Assembly: GCF_021134715.1 (NCBI RefSeq)
Contig: NC_060026.1
Span: forward strand, 13,197,001 to 13,261,000
Origin: Daphnia pulex
Taxonomy: Eukaryota > Arthropoda > Branchiopoda > Diplostraca > Daphniidae
Direction of reading: 5' to 3'
DNA length: 64,000 bases
The notes under the pieces are model-generated. The model worked only from the letters and a program-made list of their open reading frames with translations, made no database searches and was not told the origin of the DNA. Below are positions 1 through 14,800 of this stretch, piece by piece. How positions within the stretch are numbered: the stretch's first letter is position 1; each line of letters starts with the position of its first letter. Both the position numbers and the translations under genes were made by a program.

Positions 1-71
1 GTGTAAATAGCAGACTACGCACGTTGTTTTCTTTTTATTTACTGCAATTTACACGGAAGACACACACAATC

Positions 72-2173
72 ATGTTCAATAAACCTTTTCGTGTCAAATC
101 CAACACTCCAATCAAGGGATCTGAAAGGTGAGTTAATAGAATGATATAGAAACGCGTTTTTCTTTCATTCATTATTTTTGCTAACATGACATTGATTATT
201 TAAAATGTGCAGGAAGAAACTAAAAGCAGAGCTTCAGAAATGTTATCCGACCATCACCGAAGAAGATCTAACACTACTGATCCCAAACAAAGAAGAAATG
301 TCGGTTATGAAGATTGAGACCCACGGAGGAGAAATCGTTAGTGCTCATGTTGTCGGCAAGAAGCCAATTGTTTTCCACATCAGGGACAAACTTTACCCTA
401 CTGTTTATTTACTGTGGATACTTCCTAACAAGCTCATTCCCTACTTCACAACCTGGAATGAGGTAGTACCAAAATTTAGCAATGGAGCAGACCTTATGCT
501 GCCTGGAATTATTGTCAAAGAAGAAATGGGACTCAGAGCCTATGGAAGACTGAATAAAGGTGTAACTGTTGCTGTTAACAGCAACACAAATTCAGCTGCT
601 GTTGCTGTAGGGATGACAGCTCTCTCAAGTGAAGATATGTACATGGCTGGAAGAAGAGGCAAGGGTATTGAAATATTGCACTGCATTGGGGACTTTCTCT
701 GGCAAGCTGGAACTAAAGAATCTCCTCCTGAACTGGGACCTCCAGGCTCCCAGTCAGATGCCAAAGTGACTGCACCCCAAGATGCAACTGCTAATACTGA
801 AGAAGGAACTGAAATAGCAGAAACAAAAGAGAGTGTGGAGCAAGCACCGGATATGAACCAACAACCGTCATCCGATGTTGGAGATTCTGTCGAGGCTCCA
901 GCTGAGCAAAAAAATCCTCAAGAAACCATGGACGAGCTCCTCAACTATTGTTTCTTCAAAGCGCTCAAGACTAGTGCAAAGAAAATTGAACTTCCAGTCC
1001 TGACTAGTAATTTTTACCGGTTACACATTGTGCCGGCGTGTCCATCGGAGAAGACTCTGGACGTCAAGAAATCATCGTACAAGAAACTCTCAAAGTTTTT
1101 AGATACTCTAAAGAAGGAAGGAGTGATTGATGTCAAAGAATTTACCAAAGGCGTCGAGAGCATTTCTGCCATTCGATACGACCACGAAAGGGTCCGTAGT
1201 TTCCGTGTGGATATCAACGACAAACCTGAACCGGCACCTGCGCTTGAAAAGGTCGGAGAAATCGACAAATATCTTCCTCCTGTCATAACCCGGATGTACG
1301 CTATCAATGCCGTTTGTTTGCCGCTTTTCGCTGGAACTTATCGGTCAGTGTTGATTAACCAATGCCTTACATCCTGTGTCTAATATTTGAGGGTTTTTTT
1401 TTAATAGAAAGGGGACAAATTTGACGACGCAACAGATCCGCCAATACTTGACTGAATACGTCCGAGTGAACCAGCTACAAAATGCGACCAATCCTAGGTT
1501 TAAATAGATAGATTTCTTTCTTTCTAAAATGTTGTAGAAACTAAATTTATCACAATTGCTCGTGCAGTCAGGTGACGTTGGATCCCATTTTGAGTGACGT
1601 CATGTTAAAAAAAGGCGAAGTAGCAGCTTCGCTTAGCTGGGAAGAGCTAATGAGCCGCTGTCAAGCTAAACTTTCAACAGTTTATGAAATGATCTTCCCA
1701 AACCAGTCGGCTCCCGTCATCGTGAAAGGAGAGTTGGAGCCAGTCGAGATTACCACGGCATCGAGAGCTGGCAACAAGAAGGTCACCCTCATCAGTGGCC
1801 TTGAGACGTACAGGATCGACTTGGACGAATTTGCTCGAAGGTACCAATGGTCTCACATTCTTTAGGTGAAGGGGTCTCTTAAAAGTAAGCGAATTTCTCT
1901 TGTCTGTTTGAATAGGTGCCAAGTAGGCGTGGCGGCTAGCACAACAATAACCAGCTCTCCAGCTAAAAAGGGTCAATTGGTGTTGGTACAGGGTAACCAA
2001 ATTAGTTTTGTCGGAAATTTGCTCATCGATGAATACGGAATTCCCAAGTAATTTTTTTAAAACTAAATAATAAAATAATAGAAATAAATATTAACTTTAC
2101 AAAATTTTATCTTTTTTCTAACAGGCAATTTATCCAAGGATTCGACTTAAAAAAAGCCAAAAATAAAAAATAA
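72..2173 (+). CDS. eIF2D: Eukaryotic translation initiation factor 2D (ligatin)
   Basis: Six exons (72-127, 213-1343, 1408-1497, 1568-1840, 1916-2047, 2125-2173) join in phase into 576 residues. The start ATG at 72 gives the family's usual opening MFNKPFRVKS. Order of parts: an N-terminal DUF1947-like segment; a PUA domain in the first third (GIEILHCIGDFLW marks its end); an acidic, low-complexity linker near residues 195-250; a winged-helix/SWIB-like region; and a C-terminal SUI1/eIF1-like domain ending in YGIPKQFIQGFDLKK. Known role of the family: a cytosolic factor that binds the 40S subunit, can deliver Met-tRNA to the P site without GTP, and helps recycle post-termination 40S complexes. 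Length is close to the human protein (about 584). The end converges on INTS12, with 78 bases between the two stop codons. I am confident in the family; exact exon 3 borders rest on reading frame alone. Confidence 0.95.
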
Positions 2174-2207
2174 TTTTTGCGAAATTGTATAAGAGAATGG
2201 AATCCGA

Positions 2208-2241
2208 AATAAACAACACGGAAAGATGGTGCCTGTTTAAT
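2208..2241. promoter_or_regulatory. Overlapping polyadenylation signals of convergent genes
   Basis: AATAAA at 2208-2213 on the plus strand lies 35 bases after the eIF2D stop. TTTAAT at 2236-2241 reads ATTAAA on the minus strand, 11 bases past the INTS12 stop. The two 3' ends therefore probably overlap. This is a sequence reading only, without transcript evidence. Confidence 0.5.
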
Positions 2242-2251
2242 ATACAACCGA

Positions 2252-3481
2252 CTATTTTCCAGGTTTCCGTTTTTCTTGCAATTTTGTGGCAGCCCGTTTC
2301 TTAATGTTCTGCAGTCGTTTATCGGCGTTAATGAGGGATGTGTTGCCAATAGTATTTCCAGATGAAGAATTGCTACTGCTGCTCGATGAGCTTGTTGACT
2401 TACTTGAAGCACCGCTGCCGCCATTTGGCTTCTGGGGCAAGGTTTGCTGTTTGCTGAAGTTAACTACCAGGCCGGCTGAGCTTTTGCCACTCACGGAACT
2501 CGGAGAGTCAGATCGACTTTTATAGAAAGTGATGGGACTTTCCCTACTGCTACTTGATTTAGGTCGACTAGCGGTCTTTTTCATTGACTTGCTACAATCG
2601 GAACAGAAAAAGACGGATCGAGGATCGTTAACTTCGGCGTCGCTAATATTCGGTTGGTGGCATTCCTGGTGATAAAGGCCGTGACATTCTTGGCACTCTA
2701 CGAGCTGATTTCCAGAAGTAACATCCAGGCCACTGTTACGTAGAGAGAGGAAAAAGTTTGAATATTTTTATCACTATAACAAACAATAAGACTTACGTGC
2801 AAATAACACAGTGAAGATCCATAATTTCCTGAGCCAAGTCATCGGCGTCATTCAAAGAATCGAGGTCGTCGCTTTTTCGAGCCACACTTGGAGATCTCGA
2901 ATTTCGTGGTGAACTAGGAAAATATAATTTTAAAAATAAAATTAATAAATAAGAAATCAAATGGAAAACACCTCCCAGCTGGTGAGCCAGGCTGTGAAGA
3001 ACGAGGGGAATCTTTGAATTTCTTTGGAACAACTTCATCATCATTGAACATGTTATCATGTTTTCGCTTAGATTCCTTGTTTTTCTCAAGAACACTGTAA
3101 TACAAGACTTAGTTAACTAGTATAAAGTTTATCCAAAACTGTGGATACATACCTAGAAGATGGAGATGAAGGTTGTGAAGATCGAGGAGATTCCTTCCTT
3201 CTTTTACTGAGAGGAACATCTTCATCAATGAAGAAGTCACTTTTCTTCTTTGTTTCCTGTAATGCAAGAGATTTAATCACAACAGCATAAAAAAAGTAAA
3301 AATATATTACCCTTTTGATCATCGTCAAAGGTGGTGGCAACTTGCTGACAGAAGAGTTGGTTTCATTCTTTAATCTTATGGCTTCATCCAACATAGATTT
3401 CAATTGGTCACCAGAATCTTTAGCACTAGAATGCAAAAGACTGATAGCTTTAATTAAATATGGTTCAATAAGACCATCCAT
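2252..3481 (-). CDS. IntS12: Integrator complex subunit 12 (PHD finger protein)
   Basis: Five exons on the minus strand (3311-3481, 3153-3256, 2972-3094, 2797-2913, 2252-2732) join in phase into 331 residues. The N-terminal helix ([19 protein letters not shown]) matches the conserved short N-terminal segment known to be the essential part of the family. A Ser/Pro-rich linker has repeated [11 protein letters not shown]-like motifs. The PHD zinc finger follows at about residues 168-215: CVIC, then [15 protein letters not shown], then FFCSDC, with Cys4-His-Cys3 spacing. The tail is Ser-rich and ends in a basic helix, [12 protein letters not shown], as in other INTS12 proteins. Family role: subunit of the nuclear Integrator complex that cleaves snRNA 3' ends and attenuates promoter-proximal RNA polymerase II. 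The ATG at 3481 is chosen over a TTG six bases upstream. Confidence 0.93.
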
Positions 3482-4287
3482 TATCAAACTTAGAATTTAA
3501 AATATTAATAATAGTAAATATTTGTAATGAGTTCTTGGAGCTATTTTCAAAGCAAACCATTCACGACAGCACTTCTGTCCGAATCAACATCAACTTCAAA
3601 ATAAATGTGAAGAAGGAAATGGCCCTCTGGTGGCAGATTCAATAAATTGTGCAATTTTATTTTCAACACTTTCTTTTTATTAATGAACAAAAAGTATGCA
3701 AATTTTGACACCAAATTTAATTAGCGCGCAATGTGATGTCTTATTTTTAAAAAAGAAAGAAATTCGGAGTTTTATCAAGAATTCTATAAATAGCGATAAG
3801 ACTCAGCGATGACACCTAGCGGTAGTTTGCTAACGACGGCTTAGATAGATTTGTGAGTCTAGCCAGAAAGACATTCATATTCTGCTTCTGCACAGACGGA
3901 CTCGCTGTTGCTGGTTTGGTTTTAGCTTTCGACGAGTTATTTTTTAACACAAATTTTTAGGATCAAGATAGCCGTTGTTCTTCTCTCTGTGATTACCTCA
4001 CAACGAAAAGGAGATGTGTAGTTGATTTGGTGATTATAGAATCCGTTTGAACGATCGAAAGGTTACTAGTTATATCACGTCTCCTGTGATGATTACATAT
4101 CAAAGTGATGTTATATGTGCTGTATGAGGTTCAGTGAGGATGTGAGGCCTGTTGGACACGGTTGTCGATTGTTTTCAAGTCGAGATAAAAGACATTTAGT
4201 CACCTCACAAAAGGGTGTGAGGGGATTTTCTAATTGACGAACAAATTCTTGGATTGTGCAAGCTTCCACCCCATTTCGCTTGCTGCC
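3482..4287. promoter_or_regulatory. Divergent promoter region INTS12/Crk and Crk 5' leader
   Basis: This 0.8-kb stretch separates the divergent INTS12 and Crk start codons. I see no coding exon in it. A TATA-like TATAAATAG lies at 3785-3793 on the plus strand, and the sequence downstream to 4287 is plausible Crk 5' leader. Promoter use is inferred. Confidence 0.4.
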
Positions 4288-6937
<2,650 letters not shown>

Positions 6938-7036
6938 AAATCATCAAAGTTTAAAGAAAAACAAAAGTTTAGATAAAAAGATGAAAGAAAAAGGAGATGT
7001 GTGTTTAGCGCCGGTGCCTGACCCACATAATCGCTT

Positions 7037-7056
7037 GCACACACACACACACACAC
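7037..7056. repeat. (CA)n microsatellite
   Basis: Ten uninterrupted CA dinucleotides in the presumed Crk 3' UTR. Confidence 0.9.
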
Positions 7057-7922
7057 ATCCCCCATGCGATTATGTTTTTAAAAATTTGAAGAAAAGAAAA
7101 TTTCAAAAAAGAGAAGGGGTTTATGCCCCCGATTCTCATCGACGACACAATGACATAAACACTACAAAATAATTGCAATCGATAACAAAAATTATTCTGA
7201 TTTTCATCACCCCACCCTTTTCCCCTCCCTTTTTTTTCAATTTACTACTCTCAATTTGTTTGTTTTTGGTATATTGTGATGTAATGACACAGCCCCTCTC
7301 CTCCTCCTCCTCCCCCTCCTAATGGAAAATAATCAAGTCTTAACAAAGATTTTCTGACGCACAGAATGAAGAAGAAGAAAAATACGAAATCCTGGAGCAA
7401 AGGTTTTTATGTACAGCTGCTGTAAGAATGAAACTCCTTTTTTTTTCTTGGCTCCACCAATTTCGATTTTCTTTCTAAATCATTTCAATTTACCAATTAA
7501 TTTCACTTTCAATTGTCCAGTGCTCTTTAATTTATCAACAAAGAAAAAAGCAGAGGCCTACACTATTCACTGCTTTCATACACAGACACCACGTTCTAAC
7601 GTGTGTCTCTTCACTTCTCCTTGTGTTCCTTCCTTTTAATTTTTTTTTTTTCAAATTTTCTGTATCAATCGGAATAATTGTGTGCGTGAATCAATGTCCT
7701 CCCACCCCCCCTCTACTTCCCTCTATACCCCCCATGTGTTGTCTCGTATGAATCTGTCGCTCTGCTGGTTGCAGTCAGAGAAAAAGAAAAGAAAGAAAAC
7801 GAAAAAACAACAAAGCATTAAAAAAAAACGAAAAGGAAAATACAGAAAATTGTATGAAAAAGAAATGATGTCTGTGACAGCGTCACCGTAGGTGACTCAC
7901 ATTTTACCCGTATAGAAGGATA

Positions 7923-7994
7923 ATGGGCGGAGCTATTGACACGAAAAAAAAAGAGATGAATCGCTTACAAAAGAAAATAACCGAATGCAGGTGA
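7923..7994 (+). other. Upstream open reading frame (23 codons) before RASEF
   Basis: An ATG at 7923 opens MGGAIDTKKKEMNRLQKKIT and closes at TGA 7992-7994, 60 bases before the RASEF start. The same stretch ends in TGCAG|GTGAGT, a strong donor-like sequence at 7990-7996, so it could instead be a spliced leader exon. Neither use can be decided from the sequence. Confidence 0.3.
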
Positions 7995-8054
7995 GTTGTT
8001 CTAGTTGAAAGGTTGCCACCGTTGGACGCAGCTGCTGTTTTTGGACGGGATCGG

Positions 8055-10778
8055 ATGGATCTTAGCAACGGAGGTGTCCTGCAACTCCGCCAACTCTTCC
8101 AGGCTTGTGATCGACATCAAAGAGGCTACATCGATCGCCATGAATTCGGCCAACTTTGTGCCTCTTTCCAGATAGATCCGGCCGACGTGGACGTCATCTT
8201 TAATGACCTAGATCGGGACCGTGATCAACGTATTAGGTAAGTTTGTTCCGCTTGATTTGCATAGGGAAAAGAAGTGAAACTTTATTTTTTTTTTCTAAAT
8301 TTATTGGGCGGAAACAGTTTGGACGATTTCAGTCAAGGGTTTCGTGATTTCCTCGAGCCCGGAAGAGTTGCCGAAGAGGAGCGAGATGATAGGGTGAACG
8401 CTCCTCCTTCACGGCGTCGGATGGAGAGACAAGCGACTTTGAAAGCCTGGCGTGAATTCTCCGATAGACTGGGCTCCGACACGATCCGCCAGTTCCTGGC
8501 CCACAGCGCCGATCATTTGTACGGCCTCTACGAGGAGTTGCAGCAGAGCGAGGCTCCCGCCCAGCTCATCAGTCATTTCGAGAGTCTGATGGAAAGTCTC
8601 GTCTCGGATGCCCGTCAACTGGAACGTGAACGAGACAAATTCGACCAGGCCATCCGGCGTGAACGGGAGCAACATCAAGTGCACCTCAAGAATCTGGAAG
8701 AGGAGCTGGAAATTCAGGTGCAACGGGTGGCCCAGGTGGTCAAGAACGAGGCGGAAATCAAGTGCGAGGCGGAAAAACGGACGTTGCAGCACAGTCTCGA
8801 GTCGGAAATTGCCCAATTGCAGACTCACTTGCGACTCTTCCAAAAGGTTCGTCATTAGTTCATGTAGTATAATGTGCGTTATGAGAGAGACCCCCATGGT
8901 GAGTTTGTGTGTTTGTCGTCAGGTGGAAAATTGGTTGAATCGAGAACAACAGGAGGCGCAGACACGGGACCAGCAGGAGGCCGTCGAGCGGACATCCAGT
9001 GAGAACCGCCAATTGAAACTTTCACTAGTCGACGCTCAAACCACATTGGCTCTGCTGCAAACGGAATTGTCCCAGTTGAAATCCCAGTACTATGAAAAGG
9101 ACAGGCTGCTTTACAGGTGAAGAGAATGGGTTTCAATTTGAATTAATTGACTTCATTGAGTTGTTGACTGATTTGTTGAAATCTTGATTAGTGAAAAGGA
9201 GGCCATGTTGGATTTGGTCAGCCACCAAGATCACGTCCAGCGCCAATTGGAATTGCTCCAGTAAACAAAACAAAAAAGAATTTAGCCCCAAACTAATTAT
9301 GACCTATAAAGATATTTTTAAAATGTTTTCAAATTTCCTTTCCAGCGATGCTAATCGCCATCTTCAGGATACCAACGATTCTTTAAGAGCTCACGTAGAT
9401 TTCGCTACACTCCGACGATCGCCTGTTGGTAATTTCATCAAATAATTTTCAAATTTTTACCAAAAGTCAATTCAACGATTTGCATTGAAAGGATTTCTTT
9501 TTACCCGGCCGTCTTCCCGTCAAGATTCCGTGTCTGGCCATTGTTTGCCACATCCAATGGACGACGAAGTCATGCCGATAACTGGAGGTATAATATAATG
9601 ATAATTGAAAATGAAATCCCGTTACAAATTCCATCGTCATCGTCTAATTTTAGATAGCGGTCATAGTTCGCTTTTGCTGAGCGAACCAAATGAGCACATG
9701 CTGGAAAGGTCCGGCTCTTTCAGACGCAGTTTCAGGTCGCTACAACCTTCGGCCTCTTTACGTAACGAATTACACCTGGCGGCACCTTCACCCTGCCCTT
9801 CCCAAATCTTCAATCATTTCCAGCCCATCATCAAACTGAACAGCGACGTCAGCAGTTTCCGAGCGCTGGACGATTGGGAGCCGACAGGTCCAGCCGACCG
9901 GACGTTTAAAATCATTTTCGCCGGAGATTCTGCCGTCGGCAAATCCAGTTTCATATCTCGGCTTCACGATGGGGTCTTTATCAGTCACACAACAACGACA
10001 TTAGGTAACATTAGAAATATGGGATGTGGTCGTCTTATTCCAGTTACAACACGCCTAAGGCTTCCCTTGACTGTGTAATAAACGAGATTAATACTTGTTT
10101 AAACAACCCCAAAAAGGTGTCGACTACAAGGTGAAAACTATCCGAGTGGACGAACGTAACGTGGCGGTCCAGCTATGGGACACGGCAGGTAAAACGAGAT
10201 ATACATTTTTGATCCTTTGGATATTTTATTTTTTAATCATTTTATTTTTAAAAATACAGGCCAGGAAAGGTTTCGTTCCATAACTCAATCTTACTACCGC
10301 AAGGCTGACGGTATCATGTTGCTGTTTGACGTCAGCAACGAGCGGAGTTTTCTCAATATCCGGCACTGGGCGGATTGTCTTGCCGATTGTTTGAGTCGCG
10401 ATCATCTCAATTTACCTCTAGTCGTTTGCGGTACCAAAGCCGATTTACGTCCGTCGTCGGCGAACCAGGGACTTTCGTGCGTCCAGCTCATTCAAGCTCA
10501 ACGATTGGCCGCTCAACTGAAGGCTCAGTACATCGAAACGAGCGCCAAGACGGGCAGCAATTTGCTGGAAGCTCTCGTCATCCTGACAAGGTTCTCTCAC
10601 AATCTGTCAAGTTTCTTTAGCTCCTCCTCGTCGACATTTAATCCGATTTCCTTTCATTCTAAAAAAAAAAAAAAAAAATTACAGGCAGATGATGATCGTG
10701 CAAGATGATGAGGTGAAAACGTCCGGATTGCGGCTGACGGATCGGCGCAGTAAATTAAATTGTTGCAGCCGCAACTAG
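8055..10778 (+). CDS. RASEF: RASEF: EF-hand, coiled-coil and Rab GTPase protein
   Basis: Ten exons (8055-8236, 8318-8846, 8923-9116, 9192-9260, 9346-9428, 9492-9587, 9654-10004, 10117-10188, 10260-10590, 10685-10778) give 666 residues. An EF-hand pair lies at about residues 8-75; the first loop is poor in acidic residues, the second ([14 protein letters not shown]) is better. A long Gln/Glu-rich coiled coil runs over about 110-330. A linker rich in Ser follows. A Rab-type GTPase covers about 470-640: P loop [21 protein letters not shown] (switch I), WDTAGQERFRS (switch II), TKAD at the G4 site and ETSAK at G5. The end is CCSRN, a twin-cysteine Rab prenylation motif. Family role: atypical large Rab acting in membrane traffic and microtubule-linked transport. 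The G4 motif has Thr where most Rabs have Asn. The start at 8055 is the first ATG in the EF-hand frame; a TTG-started extension to 8013 is open but unsupported. Confidence 0.92.
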
Positions 10779-11857
10779 TCGGTATAATTTTTAAAATTTA
10801 ATTTTTTAAAATTCTTTTTGGATTTTTCTCTGGGGATTTCTCGTTTATAAATCTCGGCGCAAACGCACAGATACACAGTCACGCTAATAACAGAATAATG
10901 ATCCATCACATTTGAAATGGAAAGCAAAAACAAAAATCAAATGGGAGAAATTGAAAATAAAAACACAAAAACTCGAGAAAAGCGAATTTTTAGAACGAAA
11001 GAAATATCCAATGACGCACTTAATAGTAAAAAAATCACACAATAAAGCAAAAAGAAAATGCAGATCTTCTTCCTATCTTCCATTTTTATAGAAACAACAA
11101 TTAGAGTGAAAAATTATAAAAATCTGGTTTAAATTGTGTGTGTTTTGTGGTTTTGGTTTGCACGACGAATTCTTGTGGCCTCTGGTCAACATTTTAATTT
11201 GTAATACGGGGTGTGGGGGGGACACTTTACGCGTCATTTAAACAAAAAAATTGGGTCAAGCTCTCGGTAGTTACCCTTGGTAAGGAGATATGTCGGTGCG
11301 ATTCAAATTCGACTCGAATCGTGGAATCTAATCGAAGTAAAACAAAACAAAAAATTAAAAACATTCAAAATCATAAAACTGAAAAACAAGAAATTATAAA
11401 TTAAAAGAAACTGAAAAAAAAAACATAAGCCATGCTTTCCCAGTTCAAAGCAATCAGCCGAGATGTAGCGAGATATGTGATAGATATGATATTATATAGT
11501 ATATGTTTGATATAGTTATAAATATGTATATAGATTAGATTAGAATAGTTTTTGGGAGGGGATGTGAATTTGCGTGTGCCACAACAGTCAAGGGAAAATA
11601 GGGTGTGACTCTCTTTTTAAATTTCCGATGTGGGGGATCCAACATTCAATGATGGGAAGCTGAAAATTCAAAGCAGAAAGGATGGGGGGGTTTTGATATA
11701 ATTAAAGAGTGAAGGTGAAGAGTGATGATTGCCGATGGATATTGTCATAAGCGCGTAAGATGAAAACCAATCCGCAAATACCAGATGCGTCAATCGTAAG
11801 TGTTTGCTTTGTGTTAGTAGTTTTGAAAGAGATAGCGATTGTGCGTGATAGAGAAAG
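10779..11857. other. 3' ends of RASEF and the SLC2A13-like gene
   Basis: AT-rich spacer between two convergent genes. An AATAAA at 11041-11046 is a reasonable RASEF polyadenylation signal. No coding exon is seen on either strand. Confidence 0.6.
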
Positions 11858-14800
11858 TTAGTCGTCCTCCTCCTCAAGCTCCTTGCGATCGCGATTTAAT
11901 CCGCGGATTTGAACGTACTGGACATTCTTGCTGGATTCACCACCCGCTTCGGGGCAAGCGCCGCTGTCTCCCGTTTTCGACTTTTTGATTTTCCAGCTGT
12001 CCCAGGGTCTTGGACAAGTCCTGGGCCGACTGAAAACCACTTCCATCTCTTCCAGCGTCCGGCCTTTGGTCTCCGGCAGGAGCCACCAAAATAGGAGCAG
12101 GCCAACGGTCGATAGAGCGCAGTAAAACATGAAAGCACCTGGAAATAAAATAAGGTGGGGGAAAAAGAAAACCAGCTGTTGATTTTCCAGTTGATGGGTT
12201 TTCTGAAATTGGTTTCGTTTCACCTTGACGCGTGAGGATTTCGGTGATTGTCAAAAAGGTCATGGAAACAAGGAAATTGAAGAACCAATTGGTCGACGTG
12301 GCGATGCTGTTGCAAGTGCTCCTGGCCCATAATGGATAAATTTCAGCGTTGATGGTCCACGGCATCGGTCCCATACCTTTTTTTTTAAAATCAAACCAAA
12401 TGGCATTTATGCACGACGACAGCTCACGTGTAATAAAGGTCACTGGTGCGACAGTCCAAACTACGTACCTGGAGCGAAAAAGAGGAGGTAAGTCATCAAT
12501 CCCAGAACGGTGATCCAGCCGTAGGTTGATGGGCACCATCCATAAGCGTAAATGAATCCCGAATGGCCAGCGGCATTGCTACTGCTAAGCCCAGCCTGCA
12601 TAAAAATCCCACCAAACAAAGATCAATGTCGCTCTCTCTCTCTCTCTCTGGGTCGTTCGATTCCGGAATAATAGGAAAATACGCGCGTCGGAAATAGAAA
12701 AAAAAGGAACGATGGATCGATATTACCGTGCTGGATAAATTGCTGCACGGTCCGTAGTCGGAGAGAAAGGTGGAATTCTCTTTGGACAGGAGACAGGATC
12801 CTTTGGAGACACCGCCGTTGGCCGGATCGTCCATGAAACAATATCCGCAATCAACGATGGAGTTGCACTCGTTGCATTCCCTGCACAAATCATCAAAGAA
12901 GAGATATCACATCGGAAATTGAATGGACGACAGTGGACTGGATCACTCACGAAGCGGAATTGCAGAGATCGTTCTTGTCGTTATAGAATTCCGTGACGGA
13001 GAAAGCGTTGGAATCGACAATCATGAATCCGACGGCGAGGAAGGCCAGTGAGAGGACGACGCCCAGGAGTGAGCCGAGCGTGAGCCGACGCCGGCCCACC
13101 TTCTCCACCAAGTAGATTCCGAGGAACGTGCAGATGAAATTGACGGACGCCACCAGGGCCGACAGCCAAATGGCTTTGGACGTGTCGTAGAATCCAGCCA
13201 TTTGAATGATGGTAGCGCTGTAGTACATGACCGTGTTGATTCCGGCAATTTGCTGGAACATTTGCAGGAGGCAGCCGAGGAAGAGGGCCCGCAGGACGGG
13301 CGGACTTTGAAGGATTTGGATGAGAACGTTGGCCGTTTGGCCTCTTTGACGTCGGTACTATTAACAGGGAGGGGGGAGGACGCACAAAATAATAAAACGT
13401 CAATAATTGAATCAACAAAACCGTTTATAATTGGGTGCCGCCTCCGCCGCTCCAGCTGCAGCCCCTTTCAACTAATCGGATTCCGAATTCTCATTTACCT
13501 CGAGTTCGCGCTCTGACTCGTCCACCGAGGCTTTAATAGCTTCCAGTTCGTCGTCAATGTTGTGGCACGGTCCGCGGATGCGCTGCAAAACTTTGCGGGC
13601 CTCATCCGGTCTGTGTGTTGAATTAAATATGAAGGAGGGAGAGAGAACAATACCAGAAAATAATTGTGTTATTTGTAAGGTTACTACAGAGAGAGAGAAC
13701 AATCTATTTGATGAGACGTCACGTACTTGCCATGACTAAAGAGCCAACGTGGACTCTCGGGCATCAGAAGGAATCCGACAAACTGGATCACGGCCGGAAT
13801 GGCGGCGATGCCCAGCATGTACCTAGATTAACGTTTCAATCAAATATAATATAAAAAAGACGAGCGTTTAGGTGTCGAACGATTCAATGGCGAAACACAA
13901 AAAAAAAACGAATAAAATAAGCCACGGATGTGCAGGAGAATATAAAAAGAAAAGCGGAATTGAAAAATAATAAGGTGTAAAAAAAAAAAGGCGGAAGTGA
14001 CTTACCTCTCGCCCCAACCTTTTTCACTTAATAACGATCGAAAAGATCAAACCAGTTACAATAATCGGATTTCCGCCTTCTATTCTTTTATTCTTTTGAT
14101 TGAATCAGGCAAATTTGTCGCTGAAGCGATTGAATTTCGTTATTGTAACGTCTATCCCGTCACATTTCGAACCAATCAATAGATTACACACATAATAATA
14201 TGAGCTGCTCTCGTATAGGGAGGAGGAAAAGCCTTTCTTCAATGGATCTAATGACACCCGATCAATCATCGTCGTCACACTGCACGGCGGCTCGTGGCCC
14301 CGCTACCCCCCCTCTATTACTCTACTCCTCCGGCCAATCTAAACCGGTCGATCACGTCAAAGTCTCACTAGAAGCTTTAACAATGGGGGCTGCTCCTCAT
14401 TCGAATAAAAGGAGGGCGCGCGTCGGTAGCAATTGACGTCATCTCACTTTTTTTCTTTCTTTTCTTTATGGATAAATAAATATTTTTTTCTCATCTTCCA
14501 TCTCGAAAAACATCAAAGAGAAAAAGAGGCAAAATGGAAAAAAAAAGTTCCCTGCCAGACAGTGGTGGAACGCAGAGCGCTGGGGGAATCGATCACCAGG
14601 TTGTATACAACATTCATACGGCTCTTTTTTCTTTTTTCTAGCTTTTTCCCCCTATTTTTCTTGGCGTTCTCCCCTTTAGCACTTTGGGCCAGCAGCAGCA
14701 GCTGCTACCGGGGGGGATGAAAATCAATAGGACGACACCACGACCGCACGACCACCCGCCAAGGAGTTAACACGAAGAAGATCGAAAGAAGAAGATTCGT

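Larger units (their letters stand above)
6938..8054 (+). other. Crk 3' untranslated region and RASEF upstream region
   Basis: AT-rich spacer with long A, T and C/T tracts and a (CA)n run at about 7037-7056. No coding exon is recognised except a short upstream open frame at 7923-7994. The boundary between the Crk 3' UTR and the RASEF leader cannot be placed from sequence. Confidence 0.6.
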
